A stretch of 64,000 nt of DNA from Comamonas resistens (GTDB lineage Bacteria; Pseudomonadota; Gammaproteobacteria; Burkholderiales; Burkholderiaceae_C), in assembly GCF_030064165.1 (NCBI RefSeq), contig NZ_CP125947.1, positions 1,798,001 to 1,862,000 on the forward strand, given 5' to 3'. Shown piece after piece: positions 37,093 to 46,720 of the stretch. The notes under the pieces are model-generated. The model was not told where the DNA came from. It made no database searches and was given only the letters and a program-made list of their open reading frames with translations. The stretch's first letter is position 1. Each line of letters starts with the position of its first letter. Both the position numbers and the translations under genes were made by a program.

Positions 37093-37147
37093 AGGCTCGC
37101 TTAGGCGGGCTTTTTTTATGGGCTCGCCATTGGCGGGCCTTTTTCAT
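37093..37147 (+). terminator. Two tandem terminator hairpins before the tape measure gene
   Basis: First AGGCTCGC/GCGGGCT with TTTTTTT, then GGCTCGCC/GGCGGGCC with TTTTTC; they end 14 bases before the tape-measure start. Confidence 0.72.
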
Positions 37148-37161
37148 TTGTGAGGCAAGCC

Positions 37162-40100
37162 ATGGAAATAGCAGCGCTGGGGCTTCGAGTGGACGCCAAT
37201 GGTGTCGAGAGTGCAGCCAAGTCTTTAGAAAACTTGACCACTCAGGGCGCAAAAGCTGAGAAGACCCTTGAAGGTGTTGAAAGGACTGCATCAAAGGCCC
37301 AAAAGTCTCTTGAGGGTCTGGGGCAGGCTGGAAGCGGGGCGGGGCAGGCTGTAACAAAGGTGGGAGATGGCGCCGCTGCAGCTCAAGGGGTGGCTGTTCA
37401 ATCGCTGGACAAAATCACCATGTCCGCAAAGGCCACGGAAGCCGCGTTGCGTGGTGTGCCAGCGCAGTTCACCGACATCGTGGTCTCGCTTCAAGGCGGC
37501 ATGAACCCCATGACAGTGTTCCTGCAGCAGGGCGGCCAGTTGAAGGACATGTTCGGCGGCGCAGGCGCAGCAGCTAAAGCGCTGGGTGGATACGTTCTAG
37601 GATTGGTGAATCCATTCACAACTGCCGCCGCCGCAGCCGCTGCTGTGGGGGCTGCCTATTACTACGGCAGTAAAGAGCAGGACGCCTTTATCAAATCCAT
37701 TGTCCTGACTGGTAATGCATCGGGCGTGACAACCGGCCAGCTCCGTGAATACGCGCGTCAGATTGATTCCGTGATTGGCACCCAGTCGCAGGCCGCCGCA
37801 GGTCTGGCGGCTTTCACCGCTGCTGGAGTGCAAGGCGGCGATGAACTGCGCCGCTATACCCAGACGGCCATTGAATGGGAGCGCGCCACAGGTCAAGCTG
37901 TTGAAAAGACGGCCGCACAATTCAGCAGTCTGCAAAAAGACCCGCTGGCTTCCGTACTCAAACTTAATGATGGTACTAATTTCCTGACAGTCTCGGTTTA
38001 CGAGCAGATTAAGGCTCTGGAGGAACAAGGAAAGAAAACTGAAGCAGCTGAAGCCGCCATGAGTGCGCTGGATGCCACGATGCGTGAGCGCGCAAAGGCT
38101 ATTGAAGCAAGCCTTGGCTATCTTGAGCGAGCTTGGCGCGGAATCACGGGTGCTGCAAAGGGCGCGTGGGATGCCATGCTCAATGTGGGCAGGCAGGCCG
38201 ATCTGAACGATCAGCTGCAGGAAGTTGAAAAGAAGTTGCAGACTGCGCTTACCAGTCAGGCATGGGGCGAAACAGCTGGCGGAGCGGCTACTGGGCGAGT
38301 GACGGAGGCTTACAAGAAGAAAGTTCAAGAAAGCATTGACGCCCTTACAGCTCAAAAGTGGGCGCTCACGGAAAAAATGAACGCCGAGTCGATGGCGGCA
38401 GCTGTAACTGCGGATGCGACGCGACAACTACAGAATCGTATCGACTTTGACAAAAAGTGGGCGAAGGCTCTCGAAGGCGAAAAGTCGCTTACAGAAAAGC
38501 TGACTGCAGCTCGCAACGAAGCTGTTGCAGCTGGAAAGTCGGACGCCGACATCAAGACAGTGCTGGCGTTTGTCACCGAAGAGCACAACAAGGGGCTGAA
38601 AAAGGCGAAGGACGGCACCAAGGCGCACAACAAAGAGCTTTCCGACCAAGCAAAGGTGTATGCCGAACTGGCTGGCGTGAGCAGCACCTACTACGCCGAA
38701 TTGGCGCGAGGCCAAAAGCAGCTTGCCAAGGGCAACCTGACCCAGGCTCAGTACGTGAAGTATGTTGAGGATCTGATTAAGAAGCAGCCTTTTGCAATTG
38801 CCTTGGCTAAAGAGGAAGAGAAGGCTGCGAAGGCGCTGCAAAAAGCGATTGATGACGACATCAATGCTTTTGAAAAATTGGGCCAGCAGCGCGAGTCCAG
38901 CCTCAAGTCTTTGCAAGATCTCGTGCGCAAGATGCAGCAAGAGGAAGAGGCGCATGCGCTGGCTGCATCTGCCAAGATTTCGCTCGCCGAAGCGACGGAG
39001 CGCCTGACTATTGCGCGGCTGCAGGAACATCTGGCTATGGCCCGTATGGGCGGTGAGTCTCAGTCTACGATTGATGCGCTTGAGCGTGAGCTCGAGGTAC
39101 GTCAAAAGCTACTTGGGGCAATCCAGACAAAGGATGTTCGCGAGGCTAATAAAAAGGCAACAGAAGACGCGGCGAAAGATTGGGAGAAAGTTTCTCAGAC
39201 CATCAGCCGGACTCTTTCCGACTACATCATGGCAGGCGGGAAAGATGCAGCCACATATCTGAAGCGCCTGTTTGCCACATTGGTGTTGGAGCCAACAGTT
39301 CAGACGGCTGTGGGTGCCATCATGGGAATGAAGGACCCTGCCACTGGTAAAGGAGGTATTGATCTTGGTGGAAGCCTGACAGACTGGTCTAACTGGGGCG
39401 GAAAGGGCTCCGACTGGCTGTTCGACCAGGGCGTGGGCATGAGCTTCAAGGGATTCGAAGGCCTTGGCTCCAGCATGCAGAGCTTGGGTGTGACGGTTGG
39501 ACGTTTGGATGCCGCGTTGAAGACCATGCCCGGCATGTCCGGCGGCATTGGTTCTGCAGCCGGCTACCTGGGCAGCATCTATGCGCTCACACAGGGCCAG
39601 TACGGAACGGGCCTGGGTTCGGCAATCGGCACATGGGCGCTTCCGGGTATCGGAACGATGATTGGCGGAGCGCTGGGCAGTCTTGTGGATGGCCTGTTTG
39701 GTGGCGACTCCATTCCGCGCTATGCAGCGACTGCTGAATACCGTGGTGGCGTCACATCCAAGGGCTGGACGCCAGACGGACAGTGGAACGATGCGCTGTA
39801 CCCCACAGTCAACGGTCTTGCTGGTGCTATCGGTTCGGCCCTGGATGCCACTGCAAAGACCTTCGGTCAGACGGCTGGCTATGAGCTGTTCGCGTCGTTC
39901 TCAAAAGACGCAGAGAGCAACATGGTGTTCGGCGCGCTCAACATCACCGGCCCGGACGGCAAATCGTTGGTGGACTGGTCTCAGTACAACAAAGACTGGG
40001 GCGGGCGCTTCTTCAGCGATGGTGAGGCGGGCGAGAAGGAATTCATGGCAGCAATCACTGCTGACGTGAAAACCGCGTTCCAAGCGATGGACATTCCGAC

Positions 40101-42267
40101 CTGGTCCAAGCAGCTCGTCGGTGCGGCAGAAGACATCAACGGCATCAATGCGGCTCTGCAGCAGATCGGTGCAACAAAGGCCATGTTTGACTCCTGGGGT
40201 AAGTCCATGGTGATGTTCAAGGACATCACGGGCGAGCTGCAAACCCAGCTGCTGAATGGTTTTGGCGGCCCGGATGGGTTGTCTGCTGGCGTGGGCGCCT
40301 TCTATGAAGGCTTCTACACCGAGCAAGAGCGCATGACGATTCTTGCGGGCAACCTGCGCGAGTCGCTGTCCGGGCTGGATCTGAGCCTCGACCCCGCCAT
40401 GGGTGAAACGGCTAAGGCTCAGTTCAAGTCGGCTGTGGAAGCAGCCATGGCGGCAGGCCAGGGCGAACTGGCGGCAAAGCTGCTGGCCATGAGCCAGTCG
40501 TTCGTCACTGCAGCAGACTATGCGCAAAAAGCCACGGACAGCCTGCGCTCCAGCCTTATCGGGTTGGAGGGCAAGTTTGCAGGTGGCGGCTTTTCGCGGC
40601 AGTACCATGCCGAAGATCTTGCATCACAAGTGCAGGGCATGCTGTCCGGTGTTGGCATCCAAAAAGATGCAGGCGTGCTGGCTCAGACGCTGCTGTCAGC
40701 GACGGCAGCAGATGTCGAAAGTTACTTCCGAGAAATCTGGAATGTGCTGCCTACTGACGAAGCGCGCCAGAAGCTGGTCAATGTTGCGGGGTCCATGCTG
40801 GATCTTGCTGCCGCAGCTGATGCTGCTGCAAAAGCCGTGGCATCTGAGCGTGAAGGGCTTGAGCAGCGCTGGCTGCAGGCTATCGGCGATACCACAGAGA
40901 TGCGCCGCCGCGAGCTGGAAGCGCTTGACCCCAGCAACCGCGCGCTGTTGGAGATGATCTACGGGCTTGAGGATGCCAAGCAGAGCATGGCGGACCTCAC
41001 AGCTGCTTCGCAGCAGGCTGCTCAAAAGGCGGCAGCGGCGTGGCAAGGCTGGGGCACGGCTGCAGGCTTGAGCGCTCAATACCTGGGCGACACATCGGGC
41101 CTTGAAGCCCGGCGCGCGATCCTCGGGGCGCAGATCTCTGCAAGCACGGATCCTGCCGACAGGCTGAGCAAGCTGCAGGAGCTCATCAGTATCGAGCAAG
41201 CGATTGGGCAGGCACAGCAGGCTTCTCGCAAGACGGAGCTTGATGCCATCAACACGCGTCAATCGGCGCTGCAGAAAGAAATCTCTGCGGCGCAGCAACT
41301 GCTGAGCGCAGCTCAATCGCTGGGCGACTATGCCCACTCGCTGCAGTTCGGAGCGACATCAGGGTTGTCCGATGCTGACAGACTGGCTGCGCTGAGCGGA
41401 GAGTACAACTTGCTGATCGGCAAAGCCCGGGGCGGGGATGCCGATGCGCTGAAGCAGCTGCAAGGCGTGTCGGGAGACTACCTGAGCCTGGCTCAGACGC
41501 TGGCGGTATCGGGTAGTGATTACTCGGTGCTGTCCGGGCGCATGGCCGCAGAGATGGAGGCGCTGGCCAAGGGGCGGGAGCTGTTCGCACAGTCGCAAGT
41601 GACGGGCTACGAGGCCCAGATCGCGCAGCTGACACAGCAATCTGACCTGCTGTCGGCCCAGGTGGAACTGACCGACAGCACGAAGTCGCTGATTGCGAAG
41701 TCGATGCTTGACCAAGCCGAGGTCTGGGACCGCGAGAACACCCAAGCGCTGACGCTCCAAGAGCTGCAGCAGCGTGCGACGGACTCGCTGGCTCTCATGC
41801 CTGACGGCATTGCCCGCGCTTTGCGCCCTGCGCTGGACTCCAATACCTCATATCTGGCCAGCAGCATAGGCAGCACTGTTGTCAATGCGCTCAACTCGCT
41901 GGCCGAGATGCTCGGCATGGATGGTTCGCATGCAACTGGTCTGTCGTATGTGCCATTCGATGGCTACCGCGCCGAGCTGCATCGCGGCGAGCGCGTGCTG
42001 ACTGCCGAGGAAAACCGCATGTTCAGCGCGCCGCGCTCGTTCGTGATGCAGGGAGGCCAGGGAGTTTCCGGGCTTGTGGCTGAGCTGATGACCGAGGTTA
42101 GAGCATTGCGCACCCAGGTTGCAGCGTTGCAAAGACCCATGGAGCAAACAGCCGCCGCGACGACTCAGCATGCGGAGCAGTTCGACAACGCCACAGCAGG
42201 CGGCAACGGGATGGCCGTTTCGATCATGGAACAGGCCGCCCCTCTGCAAGTTAAGGAGGTTGCATGA
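37162..42267 (+). CDS. Tail tape measure protein, 1,701 aa
   Basis: Length sets tail length, roughly 1.5 angstrom per residue, so about 250 nm. The N-terminal coiled coil with DRTASKAQ-like repeats and GVESAAKSLENLT leads into the lambda H-type domain (VPAQFTDIVVSLQGGMNPMT, VFLQQGGQLKDMFGGAGAA, about 95 to 135) and two hydrophobic segments (ALGGYVLGLVNPFTTAAA; GLGSAIGTWALPGIGTMIGG). The end SYVPFDGYRAELHRGERVLT is the conserved tail-tip segment. ATG 37162 is favoured over GTG 37150. Confidence 0.95.
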   Translation: MEIAALGLRVDANGVESAAKSLENLTTQGAKAEKTLEGVERTASKAQKSLEGLGQAGSGAGQAVTKVGDGAAAAQGVAVQSLDKITMSAKATEAALRGVPAQFTDIVVSLQGGMNPMTVFLQQGGQLKDMFGGAGAAAKALGGYVLGLVNPFTTAAAAAAAVGAAYYYGSKEQDAFIKSIVLTGNASGVTTGQLREYARQIDSVIGTQSQAAAGLAAFTAAGVQGGDELRRYTQTAIEWERATGQAVEKTAAQFSSLQKDPLASVLKLNDGTNFLTVSVYEQIKALEEQGKKTEAAEAAMSALDATMRERAKAIEASLGYLERAWRGITGAAKGAWDAMLNVGRQADLNDQLQEVEKKLQTALTSQAWGETAGGAATGRVTEAYKKKVQESIDALTAQKWALTEKMNAESMAAAVTADATRQLQNRIDFDKKWAKALEGEKSLTEKLTAARNEAVAAGKSDADIKTVLAFVTEEHNKGLKKAKDGTKAHNKELSDQAKVYAELAGVSSTYYAELARGQKQLAKGNLTQAQYVKYVEDLIKKQPFAIALAKEEEKAAKALQKAIDDDINAFEKLGQQRESSLKSLQDLVRKMQQEEEAHALAASAKISLAEATERLTIARLQEHLAMARMGGESQSTIDALERELEVRQKLLGAIQTKDVREANKKATEDAAKDWEKVSQTISRTLSDYIMAGGKDAATYLKRLFATLVLEPTVQTAVGAIMGMKDPATGKGGIDLGGSLTDWSNWGGKGSDWLFDQGVGMSFKGFEGLGSSMQSLGVTVGRLDAALKTMPGMSGGIGSAAGYLGSIYALTQGQYGTGLGSAIGTWALPGIGTMIGGALGSLVDGLFGGDSIPRYAATAEYRGGVTSKGWTPDGQWNDALYPTVNGLAGAIGSALDATAKTFGQTAGYELFASFSKDAESNMVFGALNITGPDGKSLVDWSQYNKDWGGRFFSDGEAGEKEFMAAITADVKTAFQAMDIPTWSKQLVGAAEDINGINAALQQIGATKAMFDSWGKSMVMFKDITGELQTQLLNGFGGPDGLSAGVGAFYEGFYTEQERMTILAGNLRESLSGLDLSLDPAMGETAKAQFKSAVEAAMAAGQGELAAKLLAMSQSFVTAADYAQKATDSLRSSLIGLEGKFAGGGFSRQYHAEDLASQVQGMLSGVGIQKDAGVLAQTLLSATAADVESYFREIWNVLPTDEARQKLVNVAGSMLDLAAAADAAAKAVASEREGLEQRWLQAIGDTTEMRRRELEALDPSNRALLEMIYGLEDAKQSMADLTAASQQAAQKAAAAWQGWGTAAGLSAQYLGDTSGLEARRAILGAQISASTDPADRLSKLQELISIEQAIGQAQQASRKTELDAINTRQSALQKEISAAQQLLSAAQSLGDYAHSLQFGATSGLSDADRLAALSGEYNLLIGKARGGDADALKQLQGVSGDYLSLAQTLAVSGSDYSVLSGRMAAEMEALAKGRELFAQSQVTGYEAQIAQLTQQSDLLSAQVELTDSTKSLIAKSMLDQAEVWDRENTQALTLQELQQRATDSLALMPDGIARALRPALDSNTSYLASSIGSTVVNALNSLAEMLGMDGSHATGLSYVPFDGYRAELHRGERVLTAEENRMFSAPRSFVMQGGQGVSGLVAELMTEVRALRTQVAALQRPMEQTAAATTQHAEQFDNATAGGNGMAVSIMEQAAPLQVKEVA

Positions 42268-43202
42268 CGCAGGAGAGCGCTGCGCTGCTTGTGCCAAACG
42301 ACATCACCCCGGCAATGATCACAGCGGGCACTTCGGTGCCCGTTGTCGATTCAGGCCGGGGGGAGGTCGCGTGGAGTTCGAGTACCGCGTACACGGGCAG
42401 CGAGAATCACATCAACTACAACGGCCGGCTGTATTCAGCCGTGGCCGCAAGCACCAACGTGCCACCGGGCACTGACACCACGAAATGGCGCGACACTGGG
42501 CCCACAAACCGGATGGCGCCGTTCGATGAACTGCTCAGCACCCAAGCGCGCGCGACCGGCTCGATCGAGTACGTGCTGCGCCCTGGGTTTTTTAACGGCC
42601 TGGCTCTGTACGGGCTTTTGGGTGAGCAGATCGAAATCACGATCTACGACGCACCGGGCGGGACCATCGTTGAGCACTGGACGCAGGAGCTTTGGGAGCA
42701 GCCTCTGGGGCTGTACGAATACCTGTTCATGCCGCTGCGCGCGCTGACGAAGAAGATCATCAGCGATCTGCAGCTCTACCCGGACCCGGAGCTGCACATC
42801 AAGATCACATCCGCCGGCAGCGGCGCGGTGGGCATCGGGATGATCGCTCTTGGGTTCTGGTCAACGCTGCTTGGCTCTGCGGTGGACTTCGGCGGCGTCG
42901 AGTACGGCGCATCGGCCCAGGTCAAAACGTACAGCTACATCAAGACCGAGGAAGACGGCACGACCACGATCATCCCGCGCGCGCCGGCCACCAACATCAC
43001 ATGCGATGTCGTCATCGACGCAGAGCAGGCAAACACGGCGGCGGAGATCCTGATGCAGGTCGCGGCCAAACCCGTGGCATTCGTGGCATCCGGCCTGCCG
43101 CGCTACGCATATCTCAACACCTTCGGGCTCGTTTCCGGGACCGTAACCCCTGTGGCCTGGCAACTGGCCCGGGTCAATATTTCTGTTAAGGGATACATCT
43201 GA
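42264..43202 (+). CDS. Tail tip / distal tail protein with carbohydrate-binding-like domain
   Basis: 312 residues, ATGA-overlapped with the tape measure. The N-terminal part TAYTGSENHINYNGRLYSA with GTDTTKWRDTGPTNRMAPFD is a chitin-binding-like CBM repeat often seen in tail proteins; the rest (LALYGLLGEQIEITIYDAPG, SAGSGAVGIGMIALGFWSTL, VIDAEQANTAAEILMQVA) is a conserved tail-tip core. Probably in the baseplate between tube and fibre. Confidence 0.78.
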   Translation: MTQESAALLVPNDITPAMITAGTSVPVVDSGRGEVAWSSSTAYTGSENHINYNGRLYSAVAASTNVPPGTDTTKWRDTGPTNRMAPFDELLSTQARATGSIEYVLRPGFFNGLALYGLLGEQIEITIYDAPGGTIVEHWTQELWEQPLGLYEYLFMPLRALTKKIISDLQLYPDPELHIKITSAGSGAVGIGMIALGFWSTLLGSAVDFGGVEYGASAQVKTYSYIKTEEDGTTTIIPRAPATNITCDVVIDAEQANTAAEILMQVAAKPVAFVASGLPRYAYLNTFGLVSGTVTPVAWQLARVNISVKGYI

Positions 43203-44590
43203 TGGCTATCCAACCCGTCCCTCCGCTCGTTCTGGCGAGCGAGTTCCCAACGAATGCGGATCGCACCGCTGGCGTGTGGAATGCCAAGGCTGCGGCCTGG
43301 GCAGGCTCCGAAAACGCGATGGCGACTAGCGTTAACGATATTGCCGAAGCTACACACAACAACGCCACGGAGGCAAAGACTGCTGCTGATGCTGCTGTAC
43401 CGGCTGCATCCCAAGCTGTGGCGGCGCGTGATGAGGCCGTTCCCGCTGCCGCGCAGGCAGTTGCCGCGCGCGATCAAGCTGTCCCGGCCGCTGCACAGGC
43501 GCTCGCCGCTGCCCAACGTGCGGAAGACGCCGCGGCGAGTATCGAGGATGGGCCGGTGACCTCGGTCAATGGCAAGACCGGCGTGGTCAATCTGGACCCG
43601 TCAGATATTGGCAATGAGTTTTTGGAAGAAGACTTCCTCAATGGAGGATCACAGCGCAAGTGGTTTACGGGAACACTGGTACAGAAGGCCGTGCAGGCGC
43701 TGGCCCCAAAACCGAAATCTTTGTATTTCCACTCTGCAAACACAAACTACACAGTTCCTGTTGGGGTCAGTGTCGTGCGGTTCTACATCGGAGGGCGTGG
43801 CGGTAGTGGTGCATCTGGCGCAAGCGGCAACCGATCTGGTGGTGGGGGCGGTGGCTTTGCGTTTGGTGATCTGGCTGTAAATGTCGGCGATGTGGTTGCG
43901 TTGGAATTTGCAGCTGGCATTGCGACGGCAAAGCTCAATGGCATCGTCATGGGAACCGCGAATGTTGGCGACAACGGCGTTGCTACTGCTGCGGGTACTG
44001 CTGCTGTCGGTGGGAATGGGGGCACGGCAAGTATTCATGCAAGCGTGACTAACGGCGGTGCTTATTCTGGTGGCAAAGGGGGAGATTCCTCAACGCCTTC
44101 AGGCAACTCAGGGGGTGGTGGTGGTTCTTGCGGGTCGCCGCTTGGAAATGGGTTTGCTGGAGGCAGTGCGGCAACTGCTCTTGGGGCTGGCGGGGCTGGA
44201 ATTGGAGGTAGCGGCGGTTTTCCAGGTGGTGGTGGTGCAGGTGGTGCTGGCAGCACTACGGGTGGTGGAAGTACTCCCAATGGTGCCTCTCGGAGCATTA
44301 CAAACGCATTCACAGATCCATTGTTAAAAGGAGCCACAGGGGCAGCAACACCGGCTGGTCAAAACGGTATGCCTGGGGCTGGTGGAGGCAGTGCTGGGAT
44401 AGGAGGCGACTTTGGGGGAGGTGGTGGTGGTTCAAGTGCTGCTGGCGGCGCTGGCGGTCTGATGGGAGGAGGAGGAGGAAATGGCTCCACTGCTATTGCT
44501 GCTGGCGGTGCTGGCGGCTACGGCGGTGGTGGCGGTGGTGGCAGTACAGGCGGTGCAGGCGGAGCCGCATTTGGCTTTCTCTACTACTGA
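43202..44590 (+). CDS. Polyglycine tail fibre / receptor-binding protein
   Basis: 462 residues. N-terminal adapter MAIQPVPPLVLASEFPTNAD, a helical region with three repeats of AVPAAxQAVAARD, and GPVTSVNGKTGVVNLDPSDI as a fibre motif. Residues about 200 to 460 are mostly Gly, with GGGG runs and short serine/alanine breaks ending AAFGFLYY. Gly-rich tips like this, as in phage S16 gp38 or Salmonella adhesins, fold as polyglycine-II sandwiches and bind receptors. Stop of the previous gene touches its start. Confidence 0.85.
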   Translation: MAIQPVPPLVLASEFPTNADRTAGVWNAKAAAWAGSENAMATSVNDIAEATHNNATEAKTAADAAVPAASQAVAARDEAVPAAAQAVAARDQAVPAAAQALAAAQRAEDAAASIEDGPVTSVNGKTGVVNLDPSDIGNEFLEEDFLNGGSQRKWFTGTLVQKAVQALAPKPKSLYFHSANTNYTVPVGVSVVRFYIGGRGGSGASGASGNRSGGGGGGFAFGDLAVNVGDVVALEFAAGIATAKLNGIVMGTANVGDNGVATAAGTAAVGGNGGTASIHASVTNGGAYSGGKGGDSSTPSGNSGGGGGSCGSPLGNGFAGGSAATALGAGGAGIGGSGGFPGGGGAGGAGSTTGGGSTPNGASRSITNAFTDPLLKGATGAATPAGQNGMPGAGGGSAGIGGDFGGGGGGSSAAGGAGGLMGGGGGNGSTAIAAGGAGGYGGGGGGGSTGGAGGAAFGFLYY

Positions 44591-44601
44591 TCGGAGTAAA
44601 C

Positions 44602-45012
44602 ATGAGATACGCATACATCGAATCAGGCGTCGTTGTTGAGGTCGCACGCGTTGACCCTTTCAGCATCTTCTTTGAAGGCTACGCATCGAAGTTTGTTGAG
44701 GTTCCTGATAACGTGGAACCCGGTTATCTATCAACGGTGGATGGTTACATCCCTGCTCCTGTCGATCTTTTGTATCCACGTTTTGTCGGAAACGAAAAGC
44801 TGGACTTGTTCACTCAGTCAGAGCAATTGGCTGTAGTGACGGCAACGATGACCGACCCCATTGTCAAGCTGCTCTATGACCGCATGATCGGCGCGGCGTA
44901 CATGAGCTACGAAGACCCTGAAACAGAGCAAGGCCTGGCCCTGCTCGAATCCAAGGGCCTGCTGACGCCAGAGCGCAAAGCAGAGATCGTTGTGCAGATG
45001 CAGCCAGCGTGA
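44602..45012 (+). CDS. Tail-fibre-associated protein, 136 aa
   Basis: MRYAYIESGVVVEVARVDPF, EVPDNVEPGYLSTVDGYIPA, then EKAEIV-type C-terminus. The start VxEVA with DPxxIF and EVPD-V-x-GW/Y is that of small fibre assembly or attachment proteins. CGGAGTAAAC precedes it. It probably helps fold or attach the fibre. Confidence 0.72.
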   Translation: MRYAYIESGVVVEVARVDPFSIFFEGYASKFVEVPDNVEPGYLSTVDGYIPAPVDLLYPRFVGNEKLDLFTQSEQLAVVTATMTDPIVKLLYDRMIGAAYMSYEDPETEQGLALLESKGLLTPERKAEIVVQMQPA

Positions 45013-45030
45013 TCGACACCACCACAACCA

Positions 45031-45054
45031 AACCGCCTTCGGGCGGTTTTTTTT
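45031..45054 (+). terminator. Intrinsic terminator after the fibre genes
   Basis: AACCGCC/GGCGGTT around TTCG, then TTTTTTTTATG. Confidence 0.88.
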
Positions 45055-45070
45055 ATGCCCAGGGAGGGCT

Positions 45071-45478
45071 ATGAATCAACTGGAACCGACGAATGTGGCC
45101 ATTGCGCTGGCAAGCGTGCTGTTTGGCCCAGCGCTAGCGGCACTGGTGGGGCCGTATGCCGTGATCCTGATCGCGTCCACAGTGGGCGCGGCATGGGCGC
45201 TTGGTCGGCGCGATCCGAGCGCTCGCCTGGGCGCGGCCGGCTACTTCCTGCGGCTCAACGTGACCGCGCTGCTGGTGACAGTTGGCCTGGCCACGTTGGC
45301 AGGTCGCTGGCTTGGCTTTGACGAAACCAACTGGATGCTGGCGCCCATCGCTCTCCTGGTGGGCGGCGTGGGCGACGACTGGCCCAAGCTGGGCCGCTGG
45401 GTCTTTGAGCGTGCCGCACGGGTGCTTGAGCGCAAAGCCAACGGTGTGGGGGGCGGCGGGGAGGGTGGTGCTCCATGA
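45071..45478 (+). CDS. Holin-like membrane protein
   Basis: 135 residues with two hydrophobic helices near the N-terminus (VAIALASVLFGPALAALVGP and VILIASTVGAAWALG), a third (LNVTALLVTVGLATLAGRW) and perhaps a fourth (MLAPIALLVGGVG), then a basic C-terminus. Membrane topology and location directly before the endolysin suggest a holin. Its stop overlaps the next gene. Confidence 0.68.
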   Translation: MNQLEPTNVAIALASVLFGPALAALVGPYAVILIASTVGAAWALGRRDPSARLGAAGYFLRLNVTALLVTVGLATLAGRWLGFDETNWMLAPIALLVGGVGDDWPKLGRWVFERAARVLERKANGVGGGGEGGAP

Positions 45479-45774
45479 CATGGCAAACCCATCAACTCCT
45501 GGCGATGCTCAATCTAGCCCTCTGCATGGGTATTGGATGGGCCTGCATTTGCCGGCTCAACTCACATGTTTGCCGGACATACAAGCTGGCGCGCGCTCGC
45601 TATGCGCTGTTGCTGGCTGGTGCCGTAGCTTCTGGCTTTCAGCCGGCTCTTTGGGGCACATGGACCTCTATTGGAGACACGATTTTCAGCGCCTGTGTGC
45701 TTGCAGGTCTTGCTATCAATGTTGTGCGGTGGCATGGCGCTGCGCATCCATCACGCAGAAAGGACGACGAATGA
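45475..45774 (+). CDS. Second lysis-cassette membrane protein
   Basis: 99 residues: two or three hydrophobic segments (LLAMLNLALCMGIGWACICR, YALLLAGAVASGFQPALWG, IFSACVLAGLAINVV) and a basic tail ending RRKDDE. Such a protein between holin and endolysin is commonly a second holin or an antiholin. ATGA overlap at both ends. Confidence 0.65.
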   Translation: MTWQTHQLLAMLNLALCMGIGWACICRLNSHVCRTYKLARARYALLLAGAVASGFQPALWGTWTSIGDTIFSACVLAGLAINVVRWHGAAHPSRRKDDE

Positions 45775-46247
45775 CATACTTTGATGAATGCTTTGAGAAG
45801 CTGATCGGCCACGAAGGGGGTTATGTGAACAACCCCCGTGATCCTGGTGGAGAGACCAAATTCGGTATCAGCAAACGGGCCTATCCGTCGTTGGATATCA
45901 AAGGACTCACGCTGGCTGAAGCCAAGGCTATCTACAAGCGCGACTACTGGAATCGCGCGCACTGTGACGAACTGCCCCACGGGGTGGCGTTCGATGTGTT
46001 TGACGGGGCTGTTAACTCAGGTCCCGGACAGGCCATTCGCTGGTTGCAGCGCGCCGCTGGCGTTGCTGATGACGGAATCGTCGGTCCGCTCACGCTGGCC
46101 GCAGCGAAGCGCATGGACCCCGAGGCGCTGCAGGCGCGCTACAACGGCCAGCGCTTGGACTTCATGACGCGCCTGTCCACTTGGGAGACCTTCGGTCGGG
46201 GATGGGCCAGGCGGATTGCAGTCAATCTGCAGAGGGTGGGCACATGA
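45771..46247 (+). CDS. Endolysin, GH108 muramidase with peptidoglycan-binding domain
   Basis: 158 residues. Starting MTYFDECFEKLIGHEGGYVN with NPRDPGGETKFGISKRAYP gives the GH108 (ZliS-like) core with catalytic Glu15 in GHEGGYVN. AIRWLQRAAGVADDGIVGPL is the C-terminal PG_binding_3-like repeat. It cuts glycosidic bonds in the wall. ATGA overlap with upstream membrane gene; no signal, so it needs the holin. Confidence 0.95.
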   Translation: MTYFDECFEKLIGHEGGYVNNPRDPGGETKFGISKRAYPSLDIKGLTLAEAKAIYKRDYWNRAHCDELPHGVAFDVFDGAVNSGPGQAIRWLQRAAGVADDGIVGPLTLAAAKRMDPEALQARYNGQRLDFMTRLSTWETFGRGWARRIAVNLQRVGT

Positions 46248-46708
46248 TCGCGCCCGAATGGCTCAAGCCTGCCGCTGCGGGCCTGCTGCTGACACTCGCG
46301 TTTGCTGCAGGCTGGTCTGTCAACGGCTGGCGGGCCGATGCCGAACTGGCCAACCGAGAAAAAGCGTGGGCCGACGCAATAGCATGGAGCAGCCAGCAGG
46401 CCCTGGAGCGCTATCAAATCATGGAGAAAACCAAAGATGACGCAATTAAAGCCGCTGAGCAGCGCGCCGCAAGCAACCGCGCTGATGCTGATCGTGCTGC
46501 CGCTACTGTTGACAGCATGCGCAAGCAACTCGCCGGTGTGCCCGCCCGCATCGCAACCGCTACCCGCGCCGCCGTCGATGAGTACGCCGCTACCGCAAGT
46601 GAGCTACTCACTGACTGCACAGCGCAATATCAGCGCGTGGCAGAGCAAGCTGATGGCCACGCAAGTGATGCAGCCCTGATACGCGATGCGTGGCCGGCAG
46701 TCAAATAG
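46244..46708 (+). CDS. Rz-like inner-membrane spanin
   Basis: 154 residues. After MIAPEWLKPAAAGLLLTLAF, one TM helix, comes a long charged periplasmic helix with Ala/Glu/Arg repeats, as in Rz. ATGA overlap with the endolysin; the C-terminal Cys (TDCTAQYQRV) is typical. It contains a nested Rz1 in the +1 frame, and together they fuse inner and outer membranes at lysis. Confidence 0.85.
   Translation: MIAPEWLKPAAAGLLLTLAFAAGWSVNGWRADAELANREKAWADAIAWSSQQALERYQIMEKTKDDAIKAAEQRAASNRADADRAAATVDSMRKQLAGVPARIATATRAAVDEYAATASELLTDCTAQYQRVAEQADGHASDAALIRDAWPAVK
46437..46679 (+). CDS. Rz1-like outer-membrane spanin, nested in Rz
   Basis: 80 residues in the +1 frame inside Rz. MTQLKPLSSAPQATALMLIV then LPLLLTAC is a lipobox signal with Cys28; the mature part is Pro/Ser/Ala-rich (PPASQPLPAPPSMSTPLPQ), a hallmark of Rz1. 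The nested arrangement matches lambda-like Rz/Rz1. Confidence 0.85.
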   Translation: MTQLKPLSSAPQATALMLIVLPLLLTACASNSPVCPPASQPLPAPPSMSTPLPQVSYSLTAQRNISAWQSKLMATQVMQP

Positions 46709-46720
46709 CCATCAAATAAA

